From positions 328,001-392,000 of the forward strand of contig NZ_WTYW01000001.1 in NCBI RefSeq assembly GCF_009827635.1: a stretch of 64,000 nucleotides of DNA. The letters are read 5' to 3'. This stretch comes from Parapontixanthobacter aurantiacus (GTDB lineage Bacteria > Pseudomonadota > Alphaproteobacteria > Sphingomonadales > Sphingomonadaceae). Under the pieces are notes generated by a model. It did no database searches and was not told the origin of the DNA. It saw only the letters and a program-made list of their open reading frames with translations. The translations under genes were made by a program, and so were the position numbers. Positions 17,554-27,566 of the stretch are shown piece by piece (position 1 is the stretch's first letter; the number at the start of each line of letters is the position of its first letter).

Positions 17554-18738
17554 TTATTTTTGCGAAGATTTCGACCGCGCCTGTTCGACGAGGCGGAGAT
17601 AGGTCTCTGCCACCGCGCTGTTGACGGCATCCCAGCTATATTCGCGTGCCTTCGCTTCGCCCGCCGCACCGTGACGTTCGCGCAATTCGCCATTTCGGCA
17701 ATAAGGGGCGAGCGCCTCGGCAAAGGCATGGGCGTCGCCGGGCGGGACGAGCCGTCCGGTCTCCCAGTCCGTCACGAGGCTCGCACTGCCGGTAGCTTGC
17801 GAAGCCACGACAGGTAGGCCGCTTGCCATCGCTTCCAGTGAGACGTTTCCGAAGGTCTCGGTGACGGACGGATTGAAGAAGACGTCGGCGCTAGCGAGGG
17901 CGCGGCCAAGATTCTTGCCGGTCTGGAAGCCGACGAAGATACCGCCGGGCAGAGCGTTCTCGAACCATTTGCGCGCAGGACCATCACCGATGACGAGCAC
18001 CTTGTGCGGGGCCTCGAGACGGCGCAATTGCACGATGCTCTCGGCAAAGAGGTCCAGCCCCTTTTCCATTACGAGCCTGCCGAGAAAGGCGATCGCGACG
18101 TCGCCATCCTCCAGCCCGATCGTCCGCCGCCAGGCCATGTCGCGCCGGTCCGGCCTGAAAATTTCGCGATCGACACCGCGCGTCCAGAGCGAGATGTCGG
18201 TATGCATCCCCTGGTCTTTCAGCTCTTCGATGGTCGAGTGCGAGGGCGCCACCAAAGCATCGCAGCGATTGTAGAAGCGCTTCAGACCGGCTTCGATGAC
18301 CGGCTCCAGAAAGCTCATATTGTAATATCGCGGATAGGTTTCGAACCGCGTGTGGACCGAGGCAAGCACCGGCAAACCGCGCCTCATCGCCCAGCGAACG
18401 GCTGCGTGGCCGCCGGGATCGGGAGAGGATACGTGAACGATGTGGGGATCGAACCGCTCCATGTCCGCCTTGTTTTCTCGCGAGAGGTGGGTCGGCATAC
18501 GATATTCGCCGCGTCCCTTCACGGGCATGGGAATGGAGGGCACCGACACGAGGTCGCCCGTCGCTTCGAACGCTGGATTTTCGACGGTCGGAGCGTAGGT
18601 GCGAACCGTCGCGCCCTGCCGCAGAAGGTACTCCACGAGGCGGTTCAAAGCCTGGTTAGCCCCGTCGCGCGTGTAGTTGTAATTCCCGCTGAAAAGGGCA
18701 ATCCGAAGGTCGCTGAGTTCCATTCCGGCAGCGTTCAT
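17554..18738 (-). CDS. Glycosyltransferase family 4 (GT-B) protein
   Basis: A 394-residue retaining GT-B glycosyltransferase. The N-terminal acceptor domain starts with RIALFSGNYNYTRDGANQAL, and the C-terminal nucleotide-sugar domain has FLGRLVMEKGLDLF and the E-x7-E signature as ETFGNVSLEAMASG. It resembles the GDP-mannose-dependent alpha-mannosyltransferases (MgtA-like) that act on glycolipids, but donor and acceptor are inference. It is divergent from serC. Confidence 0.87.
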   Translation of the reverse strand: MNAAGMELSDLRIALFSGNYNYTRDGANQALNRLVEYLLRQGATVRTYAPTVENPAFEATGDLVSVPSIPMPVKGRGEYRMPTHLSRENKADMERFDPHIVHVSSPDPGGHAAVRWAMRRGLPVLASVHTRFETYPRYYNMSFLEPVIEAGLKRFYNRCDALVAPSHSTIEELKDQGMHTDISLWTRGVDREIFRPDRRDMAWRRTIGLEDGDVAIAFLGRLVMEKGLDLFAESIVQLRRLEAPHKVLVIGDGPARKWFENALPGGIFVGFQTGKNLGRALASADVFFNPSVTETFGNVSLEAMASGLPVVASQATGSASLVTDWETGRLVPPGDAHAFAEALAPYCRNGELRERHGAAGEAKAREYSWDAVNSAVAETYLRLVEQARSKSSQK

Positions 18739-18834
18739 AGGTGAGGGTCTCGCGAATGGCGAGGACGTTTTGCGGCGATCCGTGCGAGCGGTCCAGCATC
18801 GCCCACGCTTCGCCCGATGAAAGTTTGGATCGCG

Positions 18835-18862
18835 TTGACTCGCTGTCTTTTCAGTCTATGTC
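18835..18862 (+). promoter_or_regulatory. Possible sigma70-type promoter of serC-serA
   Basis: TTGACT at 18835-18840 followed after 16 bases by TATGTC at 18857-18862. The -35 hexamer is good and the -10 is weak. The spacing and position, shortly before the folded leader and 57 bases before the serC ATG, make this the best candidate in the intergenic gap. Confidence 0.4.
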
Positions 18863-18864
18863 CG

Positions 18865-18914
18865 CAGCCGGGCCACGCGGTCCCAACGCCGCGCGTGCTC
18901 TCTGCAAGGAGAGA
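18865..18914 (+). ncRNA. Probable serC-type leader RNA (cis-regulatory)
   Basis: Two stem-loops directly before serC. The first pairs GGGCC (18870-18874) with GGTCCC (18879-18884) around ACGC, with one bulged U. The second pairs CTCTC (18898-18902) with GAGAG (18909-18913) around TGCAAG and buries the ribosome-binding AAGGAGAG of serC. A conserved serC RNA motif upstream of serC is known in alphaproteobacteria (described with SAM-II, speF, suhB and ybhL); position and shape match. Its ligand is not known to me. A covariance-model search with the Rfam serC model would confirm it. Confidence 0.6.
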
Positions 18915-18918
18915 ATAC

Positions 18919-20079
18919 ATGACTGATACACCCGCTCTCAAACCGGAGCGTCCTTTCTTTTCGTCCGGCCCGACCGCCAAGTTCAAGGGCTGGTCCGCCG
19001 AAAATCTTTCCACCGAAGCACTCGGGCGCTCGCATCGCAGCGCCACTGGCAAGGCGCGGCTGAAATATGCCATCGACCTGTCGAAGGAATTGCTCGGCGT
19101 TCCCGAAGACTATCTCGTCGGCATCATGCCCGGTTCCGATACCGGCGCGCTCGAATGCGCGATGTGGACCATGCTCGGACCGAAACCGGCGACCGTCGCC
19201 GCCTGGGAAAGTTTCGGCAACGTCTGGATCCAAGACGCGGTCAAGCAGCTCAAGCTGTCCGATCTGACGACCCTCGACGCGCCCTACGGCGAAATTCCGG
19301 ATCTCGCATCGATCCCTCAGGACAACGATGTCGTCTTCACCTGGAACGGGACGACCTCCGGCGCGCGGATCCCCGATACGGACTGGCTTGCCGCGGATCG
19401 CGAAGGCGTAACGATCAACGACGCGACCAGCGCTATCTTCGCGCAAGAAATGGATTGGCCGAAGCTCGATGCGACGACCTATAGCTGGCAGAAGGTCATG
19501 GGTTCCGAAGCGCAGCACGGAATGCTGATCCTTTCACCCAAGGCCGTCGAACGGATCGAAAGCTACGATCCCGACTGGCCGCTTCCCAAGCTGTTCCGCC
19601 TGAAGAAGGGCGGCAAGATCAACACCGCGATCTTCGAAGGTGCGACGATCAACACGCCATCGTTGCTCGCGACGGAAGATTACATTCTCGCGCTGGAATG
19701 GGCGAAATCGATCGGCGGACGCAAGGCGATGTTCGAACGCGCCGATGCGAATGCGAAGCTCGTCACCGACTGGATCGAGGCGACCCCGTGGCTGCGCAAC
19801 ATGGTCTCCGACCCTGCCAAGCGCACCAATACCGGCGTCTGCTTCGTGTTCCAGGGCGACTGGTACGAATCGCTGAGCGAGGAAGAACAGGCCGCCGTGC
19901 CCAAGAAGATCGCAAAGATGCTGGAAGAGCGCCATGTCGGCTACGACTTCAACGGCTATCGCGATGCTCCGCCAAGCCTTCGAATCTGGTGTGGCGGCAC
20001 GGTGGAGCAGGAAGATCTGAAGCGCCTCTTGCCGTGGATCGAATGGGCCTATGAAGAAGTGAAGGGGGGCCGGGCATGA
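18919..20079 (+). CDS. serC: Phosphoserine aminotransferase
   Basis: A 386-residue class V PLP aminotransferase converting 3-phosphohydroxypyruvate to phosphoserine with glutamate. The N-terminal RPFFSSGPTAKF, PGSDTGALECAMW and the PLP lysine Lys192 in YSWQKVMGSEA are visible. Its length and style fit the alphaproteobacterial branch rather than the E. coli one. The ATG at 18919 follows AAGGAGAG at 18906-18913; the longer open frame upstream is not coding. It overlaps serA by 4 bp. Confidence 0.95.
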   Translation: MTDTPALKPERPFFSSGPTAKFKGWSAENLSTEALGRSHRSATGKARLKYAIDLSKELLGVPEDYLVGIMPGSDTGALECAMWTMLGPKPATVAAWESFGNVWIQDAVKQLKLSDLTTLDAPYGEIPDLASIPQDNDVVFTWNGTTSGARIPDTDWLAADREGVTINDATSAIFAQEMDWPKLDATTYSWQKVMGSEAQHGMLILSPKAVERIESYDPDWPLPKLFRLKKGGKINTAIFEGATINTPSLLATEDYILALEWAKSIGGRKAMFERADANAKLVTDWIEATPWLRNMVSDPAKRTNTGVCFVFQGDWYESLSEEEQAAVPKKIAKMLEERHVGYDFNGYRDAPPSLRIWCGGTVEQEDLKRLLPWIEWAYEEVKGGRA

Positions 20080-21659
20080 GCAAGCCGAAAGTCCTTATCT
20101 CCGACAAGATGGACCCCAATGCAGCGCGCATCTTCGAAGAGCGCGGCTGCGAGGTCGATGTCATCACCGGCGAGACGCCCGAGGAACTGAAGGCGCGCAT
20201 CGGCGACTATCAGGGGCTGGCGATCCGGTCATCGACGACGGTCACGCCGGAAATCCTCGATGCCGCGACCAATCTGAAGGTCATCGGTCGCGCCGGCATC
20301 GGGGTCGACAATGTCGATATTCCCTATGCTAGCGGGAAGGGTGTGGTCGTGATGAACACCCCTTTCGGAAATTCCATCACCACGGCGGAACACGCCATCG
20401 CCTTGATAATGGCCTTGGCTCGCCAGATTCCTGCGGCCAACGAACAGACGCAAGCTGGCGAATGGCCGAAAAGCGCCTTCATGGGGGTGGAGGTAACCGG
20501 GAAGGTGCTCGGCCTCATTGGAGCGGGTAATATCGGTTCGATCGTCGCCAGCCGGGCGCTCGGCTTGCGAATGAAGGTTATCGCCTACGACCCGTTCCTA
20601 ACCGCCGAGCGAGCGGTGGAACTCGGTGTCGAGAAAGTCGAACTCGATGCGCTTCTTGAGCGGGCCGACTTCATCAGCCTGCATACGCCGCTGACCGAAG
20701 AAACGCGCAACATTCTCAGCCGCGAAAATCTTGCCAAGACGAAACCCGGCGTCAGGATCGTCAACTGCGCCAGGGGCGGGTTAATCGACGAGGAAGCGCT
20801 GAAGGAATCCCTCGAAAGCGGACACGTCGCGGGTGCGGCTCTCGATGTCTTCGCCAAGGAACCGGCGAAGGACAGCCCGCTCTTCGGAACGAAGAACTTC
20901 ATCTGCACCCCGCATCTCGGTGCTTCGACAACCGAGGCCCAGGTCAACGTCGCCTTGCAGGTCGCCGAACAGATGAGCGATTATCTGGTCAATGGCGGCG
21001 TCACGAACGCCCTCAACATGCCTTCGCTCAGCGCTGAAGAAGCACCGAAACTCGCACCTTATATGGGTCTGGCCGAAAAGCTGGGTTCGCTGGTGGGACA
21101 ACTCGCTCACGGCAATCTGACCAAGATCAGCATCGAGCGTTCGGGCGCGGCTGCGGAACTCAACGGCAAACCGATTACCGGTGCAGTGCTGTCGGGCTTC
21201 ATGCGCCGCTATTCCGACACGGTGAACATGGTCAACGCGCCGTATCTTGCGAAGGAACGCGGGCTCGACGTGCGCGAAATTCGGCATGATCGCGAAGGGG
21301 TGTATCACACGCTCATTCGCGTAACGGTCGATACGGAGCAGGGTCAACGCTCGGTCGCCGGCACGCTTTTCGGCAACGAAGCACCGCGTCTCGTCGATAT
21401 TTTCGGTATCGGCATAGAAGCCGATCTGAAGGGGCACATGCTCTACATCGTGAACGAGGACGCACCCGGCTTCATCGGGCGCATCGGTACGCTGCTGGGC
21501 GAAAACGGCATCAACATCGGCAACTTCAATCTGGGGCGGCACAAGGAAGGCGGCGATGCCGTGCTCCTTTTGTCGGTCGATCAGCCGATCGACGCCGATG
21601 TCGTCAAGCAGGCTTGCGGCCTCGAAGGCGTGAAGGTCGTGACCCCGCTCTCCTTCTGA
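20076..21659 (+). CDS. serA: D-3-phosphoglycerate dehydrogenase
   Basis: A protein of 527 residues carrying out the first step of serine synthesis. The NAD motif GAGNIG is at 149-154, catalytic Arg/Glu/His regions are visible (RIVNCARGGLIDEEAL, CTPHLGASTTEA), and the long form has an intervening domain and a C-terminal ACT domain from about 455 (HMLYIVNEDAPGFIGRIG), which usually senses serine. The start overlaps the serC stop as ATGA, so the two are one operon. Confidence 0.97.
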   Translation: MSKPKVLISDKMDPNAARIFEERGCEVDVITGETPEELKARIGDYQGLAIRSSTTVTPEILDAATNLKVIGRAGIGVDNVDIPYASGKGVVVMNTPFGNSITTAEHAIALIMALARQIPAANEQTQAGEWPKSAFMGVEVTGKVLGLIGAGNIGSIVASRALGLRMKVIAYDPFLTAERAVELGVEKVELDALLERADFISLHTPLTEETRNILSRENLAKTKPGVRIVNCARGGLIDEEALKESLESGHVAGAALDVFAKEPAKDSPLFGTKNFICTPHLGASTTEAQVNVALQVAEQMSDYLVNGGVTNALNMPSLSAEEAPKLAPYMGLAEKLGSLVGQLAHGNLTKISIERSGAAAELNGKPITGAVLSGFMRRYSDTVNMVNAPYLAKERGLDVREIRHDREGVYHTLIRVTVDTEQGQRSVAGTLFGNEAPRLVDIFGIGIEADLKGHMLYIVNEDAPGFIGRIGTLLGENGINIGNFNLGRHKEGGDAVLLLSVDQPIDADVVKQACGLEGVKVVTPLSF

Positions 21660-21706
21660 GGCGCGGTTCGATTGACCATGCCCATAAAGCCGATATGGCG
21701 GCGGCC

Positions 21707-22825
21707 ATGAATCGATCGACCGACGACTTGTTGCCCATAGGGCTTGAAGACCGCCTGCCGCAGCAGGCCGCCGCCGTCACGCGCATCATGCGTGCTGCGC
21801 TGACGGCGATGGATTCCTTCGGCTATGACCGCGTGCGTCCTCCGCTTGTCGAGTTCGAACAGTCGCTGGGGCAGCGGATGCACGGTATCGACACCCGGCG
21901 AATGGTTCGTTTTACCGATCCCGAAAGCCTCCGGACGATGGCGCTGCGGTCCGACATGACGGTGCAGGTCGGACGTATCGCAGCGACCGGCCTCGCGGAT
22001 GCGCCGCGTCCCTTGCGCCTGTGCTACGGCGGCGAAGTGGCGGTGCTTCAAGCCGACCAGCTCGATCCGGCCCGTCAAAGGTTGCAGATCGGTGCGGAAC
22101 TCATCGGCAATGACGGGGTCGAGGCGGCCAGCGAAATCGTGTCGGTGGCGCTCGCGGCTCTGGAGCGTGCGGGAGCGCGCAACATATCGCTTGACCTGAC
22201 CTTGCCCGACATCGTCGACGTACTGGCTGATCAGGCCTTTCCGCTAAAGGCCGATGACATCGCGAGCGTTCGCCGCGAACTCGATACCAAGGATGCGGGC
22301 GGGCTGGCGCAGGTTCCGGGGGGCGAGGCATATCTCCCGCTTCTCTACGCGGCGGGTCCATTCGACGAAGCAATCGCAACCTTGTCGCGCATCGACGCTG
22401 GTGGCGCTCTCGCCAGCAGGATCGAAGGCTTGCGGCAGATCGTTGACAAGATCGGAACGCGCGCTCGTGTGACCCTCGATCCGAGCGAGCGGCACGGCTT
22501 CGAATATCAAAGCTGGTTCGGTTTCACGCTCTATGCAGGCGACGCCCGCGGAGCCTTGGGGCGGGGCGGAAGCTACGCCATTCTCGGTCCGGACGAACCC
22601 GCGGTGGGCTTCTCGCTTTACGTCGATCCTATGCTGGAAGCGGTCGGCGATGAGGCCGGAGAGCAGCGACCAATCGTCTTTCTCCCGGTCGGACATGACC
22701 CGGAGACTGCGCAGCGATTGCGGGAAGAAGGTTGGCGCACGCGTGCGGCCTTGAGCAACAGCTGCGACGCAAAAGCGCTGGGGTGCAGCCACCAACTGGT
22801 GGACGACAGCCCAGCGCCGCTTTGA
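21707..22825 (+). CDS. hisZ: ATP phosphoribosyltransferase regulatory subunit
   Basis: A 372-residue catalytically inactive relative of histidyl-tRNA synthetase that pairs with a short HisG to start histidine biosynthesis. The class II fold motifs are visible: RPPLVEFEQSL, MVRFTDPESLRTMALRSDMT (the motif 2 area) and LGRGGSYAILG near the end in place of the true synthetase motif. The ATG at 21707 fits homologues; an alternative ATG at 21695 is 12 bp upstream. No hisG or other his gene is in the window, so the partner is encoded elsewhere. Confidence 0.9.
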   Translation: MNRSTDDLLPIGLEDRLPQQAAAVTRIMRAALTAMDSFGYDRVRPPLVEFEQSLGQRMHGIDTRRMVRFTDPESLRTMALRSDMTVQVGRIAATGLADAPRPLRLCYGGEVAVLQADQLDPARQRLQIGAELIGNDGVEAASEIVSVALAALERAGARNISLDLTLPDIVDVLADQAFPLKADDIASVRRELDTKDAGGLAQVPGGEAYLPLLYAAGPFDEAIATLSRIDAGGALASRIEGLRQIVDKIGTRARVTLDPSERHGFEYQSWFGFTLYAGDARGALGRGGSYAILGPDEPAVGFSLYVDPMLEAVGDEAGEQRPIVFLPVGHDPETAQRLREEGWRTRAALSNSCDAKALGCSHQLVDDSPAPL

Positions 22826-22846
22826 GTCCGGTTTGCCTTCGACGCC

Positions 22847-23668
22847 CTAGTCGAATGACGCCGGATCGGGACCGATTCGGCCATCCGCGCTGTCGAGCGC
22901 GTCGATCCGTTCCATCTGATCGTCCGTAAGTTCGAATTGCAGGGCAGAGAAGTTCGCTTCGATATGCGCGCGGCTCGACGCCTTCGGAATTGGCGCAAGT
23001 CCATGCTGAATGTGCCAGCGAAGAATGACGGCGGCGGCATCCTGTCCGGTCTCCTCCGCAATCTTGCCGATGACGTCCTTGCCCATTCCCTTTCCCTGGC
23101 CGAGTGGTGACCAGCTCTGCGTGACGATCCCCATTTCCTTGTGCGTTTCGCGCAAGGCGCGTTGCTGGAAGGAGGGATGCAATTCGATCTGGTTGAGCGC
23201 GGGAACGACGCCTGTCTCGTCGACCAGTCGCTTCAAATCTTCCTCACGAAAGTTCGACACGCCGATGGATTTGGCCGTGCCTTCCTCGCGCAGTTCGATC
23301 ATCGCCTTCCACGTTTCGACGAACTTGTCCTGTTGCGGGCAAGGCCAGTGGATCAGCAGCATGTCGACATATTCGCGGTCGAGCCGCTTCAGGGAATTGG
23401 CAAAGGCCTTTTTAGTGCGGTTGTAGCCCTGGCTCTCGTTCCAGATCTTCGTCTGGAGGAAGATATCGCTCCAGTCGCCGATGCCTTTTCCGACCCCTTC
23501 CTCGTTCTTGTACACTGCGGCCGTATCGATGAGCCAATAGCCGACGTCGATTGCTGTCGCTACCGCGTCGGGAGCATCCTCGTTCTCGATCTGCCAGGTG
23601 CCGAAACCCAGCTGCGGGATCTGCCGGTCGTCGTTCAGGGTAAGGGTCGGATAGTTCTCGTCGCGCAT
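22847..23668 (-). CDS. Aldo/keto reductase
   Basis: A 273-residue NADPH-dependent reductase with the AKR tetrad: Asp48, Tyr53 (DTAAVY), Lys74 (LQTKIW) and His107 (LLIHWPCP). N-terminal LNDDRQIPQLGFGTWQ and GVSNFREEDL are further AKR signatures; it is closest in style to 2,5-diketo-D-gluconate reductase-type enzymes. The substrate cannot be told from the sequence. The ATG at 23668 was preferred to one 39 bp upstream, which adds a non-homologous extension. Confidence 0.9.
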   Translation of the reverse strand: MRDENYPTLTLNDDRQIPQLGFGTWQIENEDAPDAVATAIDVGYWLIDTAAVYKNEEGVGKGIGDWSDIFLQTKIWNESQGYNRTKKAFANSLKRLDREYVDMLLIHWPCPQQDKFVETWKAMIELREEGTAKSIGVSNFREEDLKRLVDETGVVPALNQIELHPSFQQRALRETHKEMGIVTQSWSPLGQGKGMGKDVIGKIAEETGQDAAAVILRWHIQHGLAPIPKASSRAHIEANFSALQFELTDDQMERIDALDSADGRIGPDPASFD

Positions 23669-23762
23669 GGTCAGCCTTTTCGTTGCGATTGATGTTCGAC
23701 ACACCAACGCAGGAGGAAGGCAATTCTATCCGAAGACGCAGACGGTTTGGCGTCCAAGCGGT

Positions 23763-24371
23763 TCAGGCAGAAGCCGGCTTCCATTGCTCGCGCTTGACCA
23801 TGATGCCCTTGAACAGGGCGCTTGCCTTGATCTCTTCGAGCCAGCGGATGAGATGCCCCCATTCCTGAGCAAAGAACCATTCCCTGTCGGCATGGGCGAA
23901 CTGCCGGACGAAGGGCATGATCGCGATATCGGTGAACCCTCGTCTATCACCGGAAAGGTAAGGCTGCTGCGCCAGTCTTTCCTCAAGTCGCGCGAGTATT
24001 TCCGTGGCAGCCCGTCGATGCTCGACGGGATCGCTGTCGTGCCGGGTCTCGTATTTGTAGCGGTCGAGGTGATGCTTGAACGGACCGTCATTGGCTTCGA
24101 TCAGTGCATCGTCCTTTCGGGCAAGCCAGTCTTCAGGATCGTTTTGCGTAAGGCTCCACTTCATGATGTCGAGACTTTCCTCGAGCACTTCTCCGTCCGG
24201 CAGGACGAGGACCGGAACCGTGCCCTTGGGAGAAACTTCGAGCAAAGCGTGGGGCTTGTCGCGTAGCACTACTTCGCGAAAGTCCGGCTCGATCCCGCTG
24301 ACGTGCAACGCCATGCGGGCGCGCATCGCATAGGGACAGCGCCGGAAGGAATAGAGGACCGGTTCAGCCAT
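23763..24371 (-). CDS. Glutathione S-transferase family protein
   Basis: A protein of 202 residues with an N-terminal thioredoxin-fold GST domain. The active-site-like [10 protein letters not shown] (Cys12) suggests a cysteine-type (omega/beta-like) transferase or thiol reductase, and [21 protein letters not shown] contains the cis-Pro and the glutathione-binding E-S. The C-terminal helical domain follows from about 90. The start overlaps the trhO stop by 8 bp. Confidence 0.88.
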   Translation of the reverse strand: MAEPVLYSFRRCPYAMRARMALHVSGIEPDFREVVLRDKPHALLEVSPKGTVPVLVLPDGEVLEESLDIMKWSLTQNDPEDWLARKDDALIEANDGPFKHHLDRYKYETRHDSDPVEHRRAATEILARLEERLAQQPYLSGDRRGFTDIAIMPFVRQFAHADREWFFAQEWGHLIRWLEEIKASALFKGIMVKREQWKPASA

Positions 24372-25329
24372 CCGTGCCCGTTCCTTTCGAGGCAAGCTTG
24401 CGTCCGACGTGACGCTCGCCGCGGCTCTTGGCGAGGGCCGCCTGCTTCTGCCGTTCCGAATAGCGTGCGCGCTGTTCCTCGGTCTTTTCGCCGATGCAAA
24501 GGGGACAGCTGACCCCTTCGACAAAATCAGCGGACGCAACTTCATCCGGGCCGAGCGGACGCCTGCAGGCGCGGCACAAGGTGTAGCTTCCTTCCGCCAG
24601 ACCATGCGCGACGCTGACCCGCTCGTCGAAAACAAAACATTCGCCTTCCCAGCGGCTTTCCTCGGCAGGGACCTGTTCGAGATAGGAAAGAATTCCCCCT
24701 TTCAGGTGATAGACTTCCTCGACGCCTTCCTGCTTCAGAAAAGCGGTGGCTTTCTCACACCGAATTCCGCCGGTGCAGAACATCGCGACACGCGGTTTCT
24801 TGCGCAATTCTTCGGAGCGATCGCGAAACCATTGCGGGAACTGGCCGAAGCTCTGCGTTTCGGGATCGACGGCACCTGCGAACGTACCGATCGCCACTTC
24901 GTAATCATTGCGCGTATCGATGACGAGCGTGTCCGGATCATCGATCAGCGCGTTCCAGTCCTGCGGATCGACATAGGTGCCGACACTGCCGACTGGATCG
25001 ATATCGGGTTCGCCCATGGTGACGATCTCGCGCTTCAGCCGGACTTTCATCCGGTTGAACGGCATCGTGGATGCCTGCGAGAACTTGACTTCAAGCTCTT
25101 CGCATCCGGGCAGGCTGCGAATGTGTTTCAGAACCTTCGCAATTCCCTCGTCCGACCCGGCAATCGTGCCGTTGATGCCCTCCCTTGCGAGCAGCAGCGT
25201 ACCTTTCACGTTCATTGCCTCGCCTGCTGCGAGCAGTTCTGCGCGTATGCTTTCCGGCTGTTCGAACGGCGCGAACTTGTAAAGTGCCGCGACGAGAAAG
25301 GGCGGCTCGGCGGAAGTGATGTCGGACAT
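24364..25329 (-). CDS. trhO: Oxygen-dependent tRNA uridine(34) hydroxylase, rhodanese-like
   Basis: A 321-residue YceA/TrhO protein that hydroxylates U34 of tRNAs, the first step to (m)cmo5U. The UPF0176-type N-terminal domain has [15 protein letters not shown]; the rhodanese domain has [10 protein letters not shown] and the active-site cysteine in [14 protein letters not shown]-terminal extension carries two CxxC pairs (CRAC and CPLC) that could hold zinc. The true start is the ATG at 25329; the upstream part of the longer open frame is antisense to purA. It is divergent from purA. Confidence 0.93.
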   Translation of the reverse strand: MSDITSAEPPFLVAALYKFAPFEQPESIRAELLAAGEAMNVKGTLLLAREGINGTIAGSDEGIAKVLKHIRSLPGCEELEVKFSQASTMPFNRMKVRLKREIVTMGEPDIDPVGSVGTYVDPQDWNALIDDPDTLVIDTRNDYEVAIGTFAGAVDPETQSFGQFPQWFRDRSEELRKKPRVAMFCTGGIRCEKATAFLKQEGVEEVYHLKGGILSYLEQVPAEESRWEGECFVFDERVSVAHGLAEGSYTLCRACRRPLGPDEVASADFVEGVSCPLCIGEKTEEQRARYSERQKQAALAKSRGERHVGRKLASKGTGTDG

Positions 25330-25491
25330 GGCCCCCACATAGGCGCGGGGGAGCGTCATCGCAAACGGCGCGGCAAGGCGAGGCGCGAGAATTATGTCCG
25401 GAAACGAGGGCGTTCCGCGCTTGCCCTTGCGCCCTGCAGCGCCTAGTCGCTTGCGCGTTTGTGTCCGTCTCAGCGTAACAGGAAATAGCCC

Positions 25492-26781
25492 ATGGCCAAC
25501 GTAACCGTCATCGGTGCCCAGTGGGGCGACGAAGGCAAGGGAAAGATCGTCGACTGGCTCGCGGCGAAGGCTGATGCGGTCGTCCGGTTCCAGGGCGGCC
25601 ACAATGCCGGCCATACGCTCGTCGTCGATGGCACGACCTACAAGATCAGCCTCGTGCCAAGCGGGATCGTCACCGGTACATTGTCGATCATCGGCAATGG
25701 CGTCGTGCTCGACCCGTGGGCGCTGAAATCCGAAGTCGAGAAGCTGGAGGGGCAGGGCGTCGAGATCAACGACGACAATCTGGCCGTGGCCGATAACTGT
25801 CCGCTCATCCTTCCGCTGCACCGCGACCTCGACGGGTTGCGCGAGGCAGCCGCGGGTAGCGGCAAGATTGGAACGACGGGACGCGGCATCGGCCCGGCTT
25901 ACGAGGACAAGGTCGGTCGCCGGGCCATCCGCGTTTGCGATCTGGCGCATCTCGATGAGCTGGAGCCTCAGCTCGACCGGCTATGCGCGCATCACGATGC
26001 CTTGCGCGCCGGGTTCGACCAGCCGCCGGTGGACCGCGCTGCGCTGCTCGACGAGTTGCGGGAGATCGCCCCGTTCGTGCTGCGGTTCGCGCAGCCGGTC
26101 TGGAAGCGCCTGAAAAAGGTTCGCAAGGCCGGCGCCAAAATCCTCTTCGAAGGGGCACAGGGCGTCCTTCTCGATGTCGATCACGGGACATATCCGTTCG
26201 TTACCAGTTCGAACACGGTCAGCGGGACGGCGGCGAGCGGTTCGGGCCTCGGCCCGAATGCGACCGGGTTCGTCCTCGGCATCGTCAAGGCCTACACGAC
26301 CCGGGTAGGGTCCGGGCCGTTTCCCACTGAACTCGAAGATGAAATCGGACAGACGCTGGGCGAGCGCGGCCATGAATTCGGCGTGGTAACGGGGCGCAAG
26401 CGCCGCGTAGGCTGGTTCGATGCGGTCATCGTCCGCCAAACCTGTGCGATTTCCGGTGTGACGGGCATCGCGTTGACGAAGATTGACGTTCTCGACGGGT
26501 TCGACAAGGTGCGTATCTGCACCGGGTACCGGTTGAACGGCAAGGTCTACGACTATCTGCCGAGCCACGCGGCGGAGCAGGCCGCGGTTGAGCCCATCTA
26601 CGAAGAGATGGACGGTTGGCAGGGCACCACGGCGGGGGCACGAAGCTGGGCAGATCTGCCGGCGAATGCGATCAAGTACATTCAGCGCGTCCAAGAGTTG
26701 ATCGAAACGCCGGTCGCACTCGTATCGACCAGTCCCGAGCGCGAAGACACCATCCTCGTCCGCGATCCTTTCGAAGATTGA
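25492..26781 (+). CDS. purA: Adenylosuccinate synthetase
   Basis: A protein of 429 residues that joins IMP and aspartate with GTP in AMP synthesis. Signature motifs: [12 protein letters not shown] at about 10-21, the IMP-binding [14 protein letters not shown], and the GTP-binding C-terminal [10 protein letters not shown] and [11 protein letters not shown] region. The ATG follows AGGAAA with good spacing. It is divergent from trhO across a 162-bp gap that should hold its promoter. Confidence 0.97.
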   Translation: MANVTVIGAQWGDEGKGKIVDWLAAKADAVVRFQGGHNAGHTLVVDGTTYKISLVPSGIVTGTLSIIGNGVVLDPWALKSEVEKLEGQGVEINDDNLAVADNCPLILPLHRDLDGLREAAAGSGKIGTTGRGIGPAYEDKVGRRAIRVCDLAHLDELEPQLDRLCAHHDALRAGFDQPPVDRAALLDELREIAPFVLRFAQPVWKRLKKVRKAGAKILFEGAQGVLLDVDHGTYPFVTSSNTVSGTAASGSGLGPNATGFVLGIVKAYTTRVGSGPFPTELEDEIGQTLGERGHEFGVVTGRKRRVGWFDAVIVRQTCAISGVTGIALTKIDVLDGFDKVRICTGYRLNGKVYDYLPSHAAEQAAVEPIYEEMDGWQGTTAGARSWADLPANAIKYIQRVQELIETPVALVSTSPEREDTILVRDPFED

Positions 26782-27113
26782 TCCTTTTTCTGCGGGATCG
26801 ACTCCCGCCCGCAATTAGTCATTTCGATTCGCGACCGGTTCGTGTCGGATCGCTGCGCGCCAGCATCAGTCCGGTCGCATTCCCGACGTGGTTAAGTTCA
26901 CGACAAAATGCGTTTAAGTACTCCTGAGGGCGGGGTGCAAACAGCAATGCCGTTTACCAGATGGCGCCGCGATCTACCGCTGTAATTCCTCTTGGTTTTT
27001 CCACTATGCCTAAGAAGAATGGTTAATTTCATCTTCTTTCCGACCACTATATGTTCTTGACCCGGTGTCCTTCTGTTCTAATTTCGTTCCAGAAAGAACA
27101 AAGGGAGCAAGCC
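26782..27113. other. Intergenic region between purA and an unknown gene
   Basis: A 332-bp stretch without a plausible gene. Near its start there is a small hairpin, GCGGGA (26792-26797) with TCCCGC (26803-26808), without a T-run after it, so it is a weak terminator candidate for purA. The right part holds the promoter candidate listed separately. Nothing else stands out. Confidence 0.5.
27057..27084 (+). promoter_or_regulatory. Sigma70-like promoter candidate
   Basis: TTGACC at 27057-27062, 16-base spacer, TAATTT at 27079-27084, located 30 bp before the ATG of the following small gene. The hexamers are decent for a housekeeping promoter; a transcription start has not been shown. Confidence 0.45.
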
Positions 27114-27566
27114 ATGACCTTCCAATTCGAAACGCAGTTTTTCCAAGCGCCGAGGTGCATCGCTGCACGTACCGTCGCACTCTATGCCGATGACGTAGCC
27201 TATCGTAAGAAGCTCGCCGAAGATTGTCGCGGGGCCGACCTCACGGTGATCGAAAGTGCATCGCTGACGCGGCTCGTAAGAAGTGCCGCACTTGTTGCAA
27301 CAAAACGCTTCGCTGAACTCGTCTATCTCAGGATCGATGATGTCGACGATTGCGCCTATCGGGCAATCGAGATCATCGACAGCGCACCGGGACTGAGGGA
27401 CGAGTGCGTATTCGTTGCCACCCATCCGCGCCACACGCCGGAAGTATTGCGCTCCTTCTCACGCCGCCGGCCGCAGGTTCATCCGATCCCGAGCAGGTGG
27501 CAACGTCTTATTCTTCTCGGACAAATCCGTTCGCGGGCATTCAATGGGGAAACGACCGATGCCTGA
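27114..27566 (+). CDS. Hypothetical protein, possibly receiver-like
   Basis: A 150-residue cytoplasmic protein I do not recognise. It alternates hydrophobic strands and helices (ARTVALYADD, ADLTVIESASLTRLV, AELVYLRIDDVDD, DECVFVATHP), loosely like a degenerate response-regulator receiver, but no phosphorylatable aspartate pattern is convincing. The ATG at 27114 is preceded by AGGGAG at 27100-27105. Its last 8 bp overlap the start of the winged-helix gene, so the two are probably translated together and may act together. Confidence 0.65.
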   Translation: MTFQFETQFFQAPRCIAARTVALYADDVAYRKKLAEDCRGADLTVIESASLTRLVRSAALVATKRFAELVYLRIDDVDDCAYRAIEIIDSAPGLRDECVFVATHPRHTPEVLRSFSRRRPQVHPIPSRWQRLILLGQIRSRAFNGETTDA

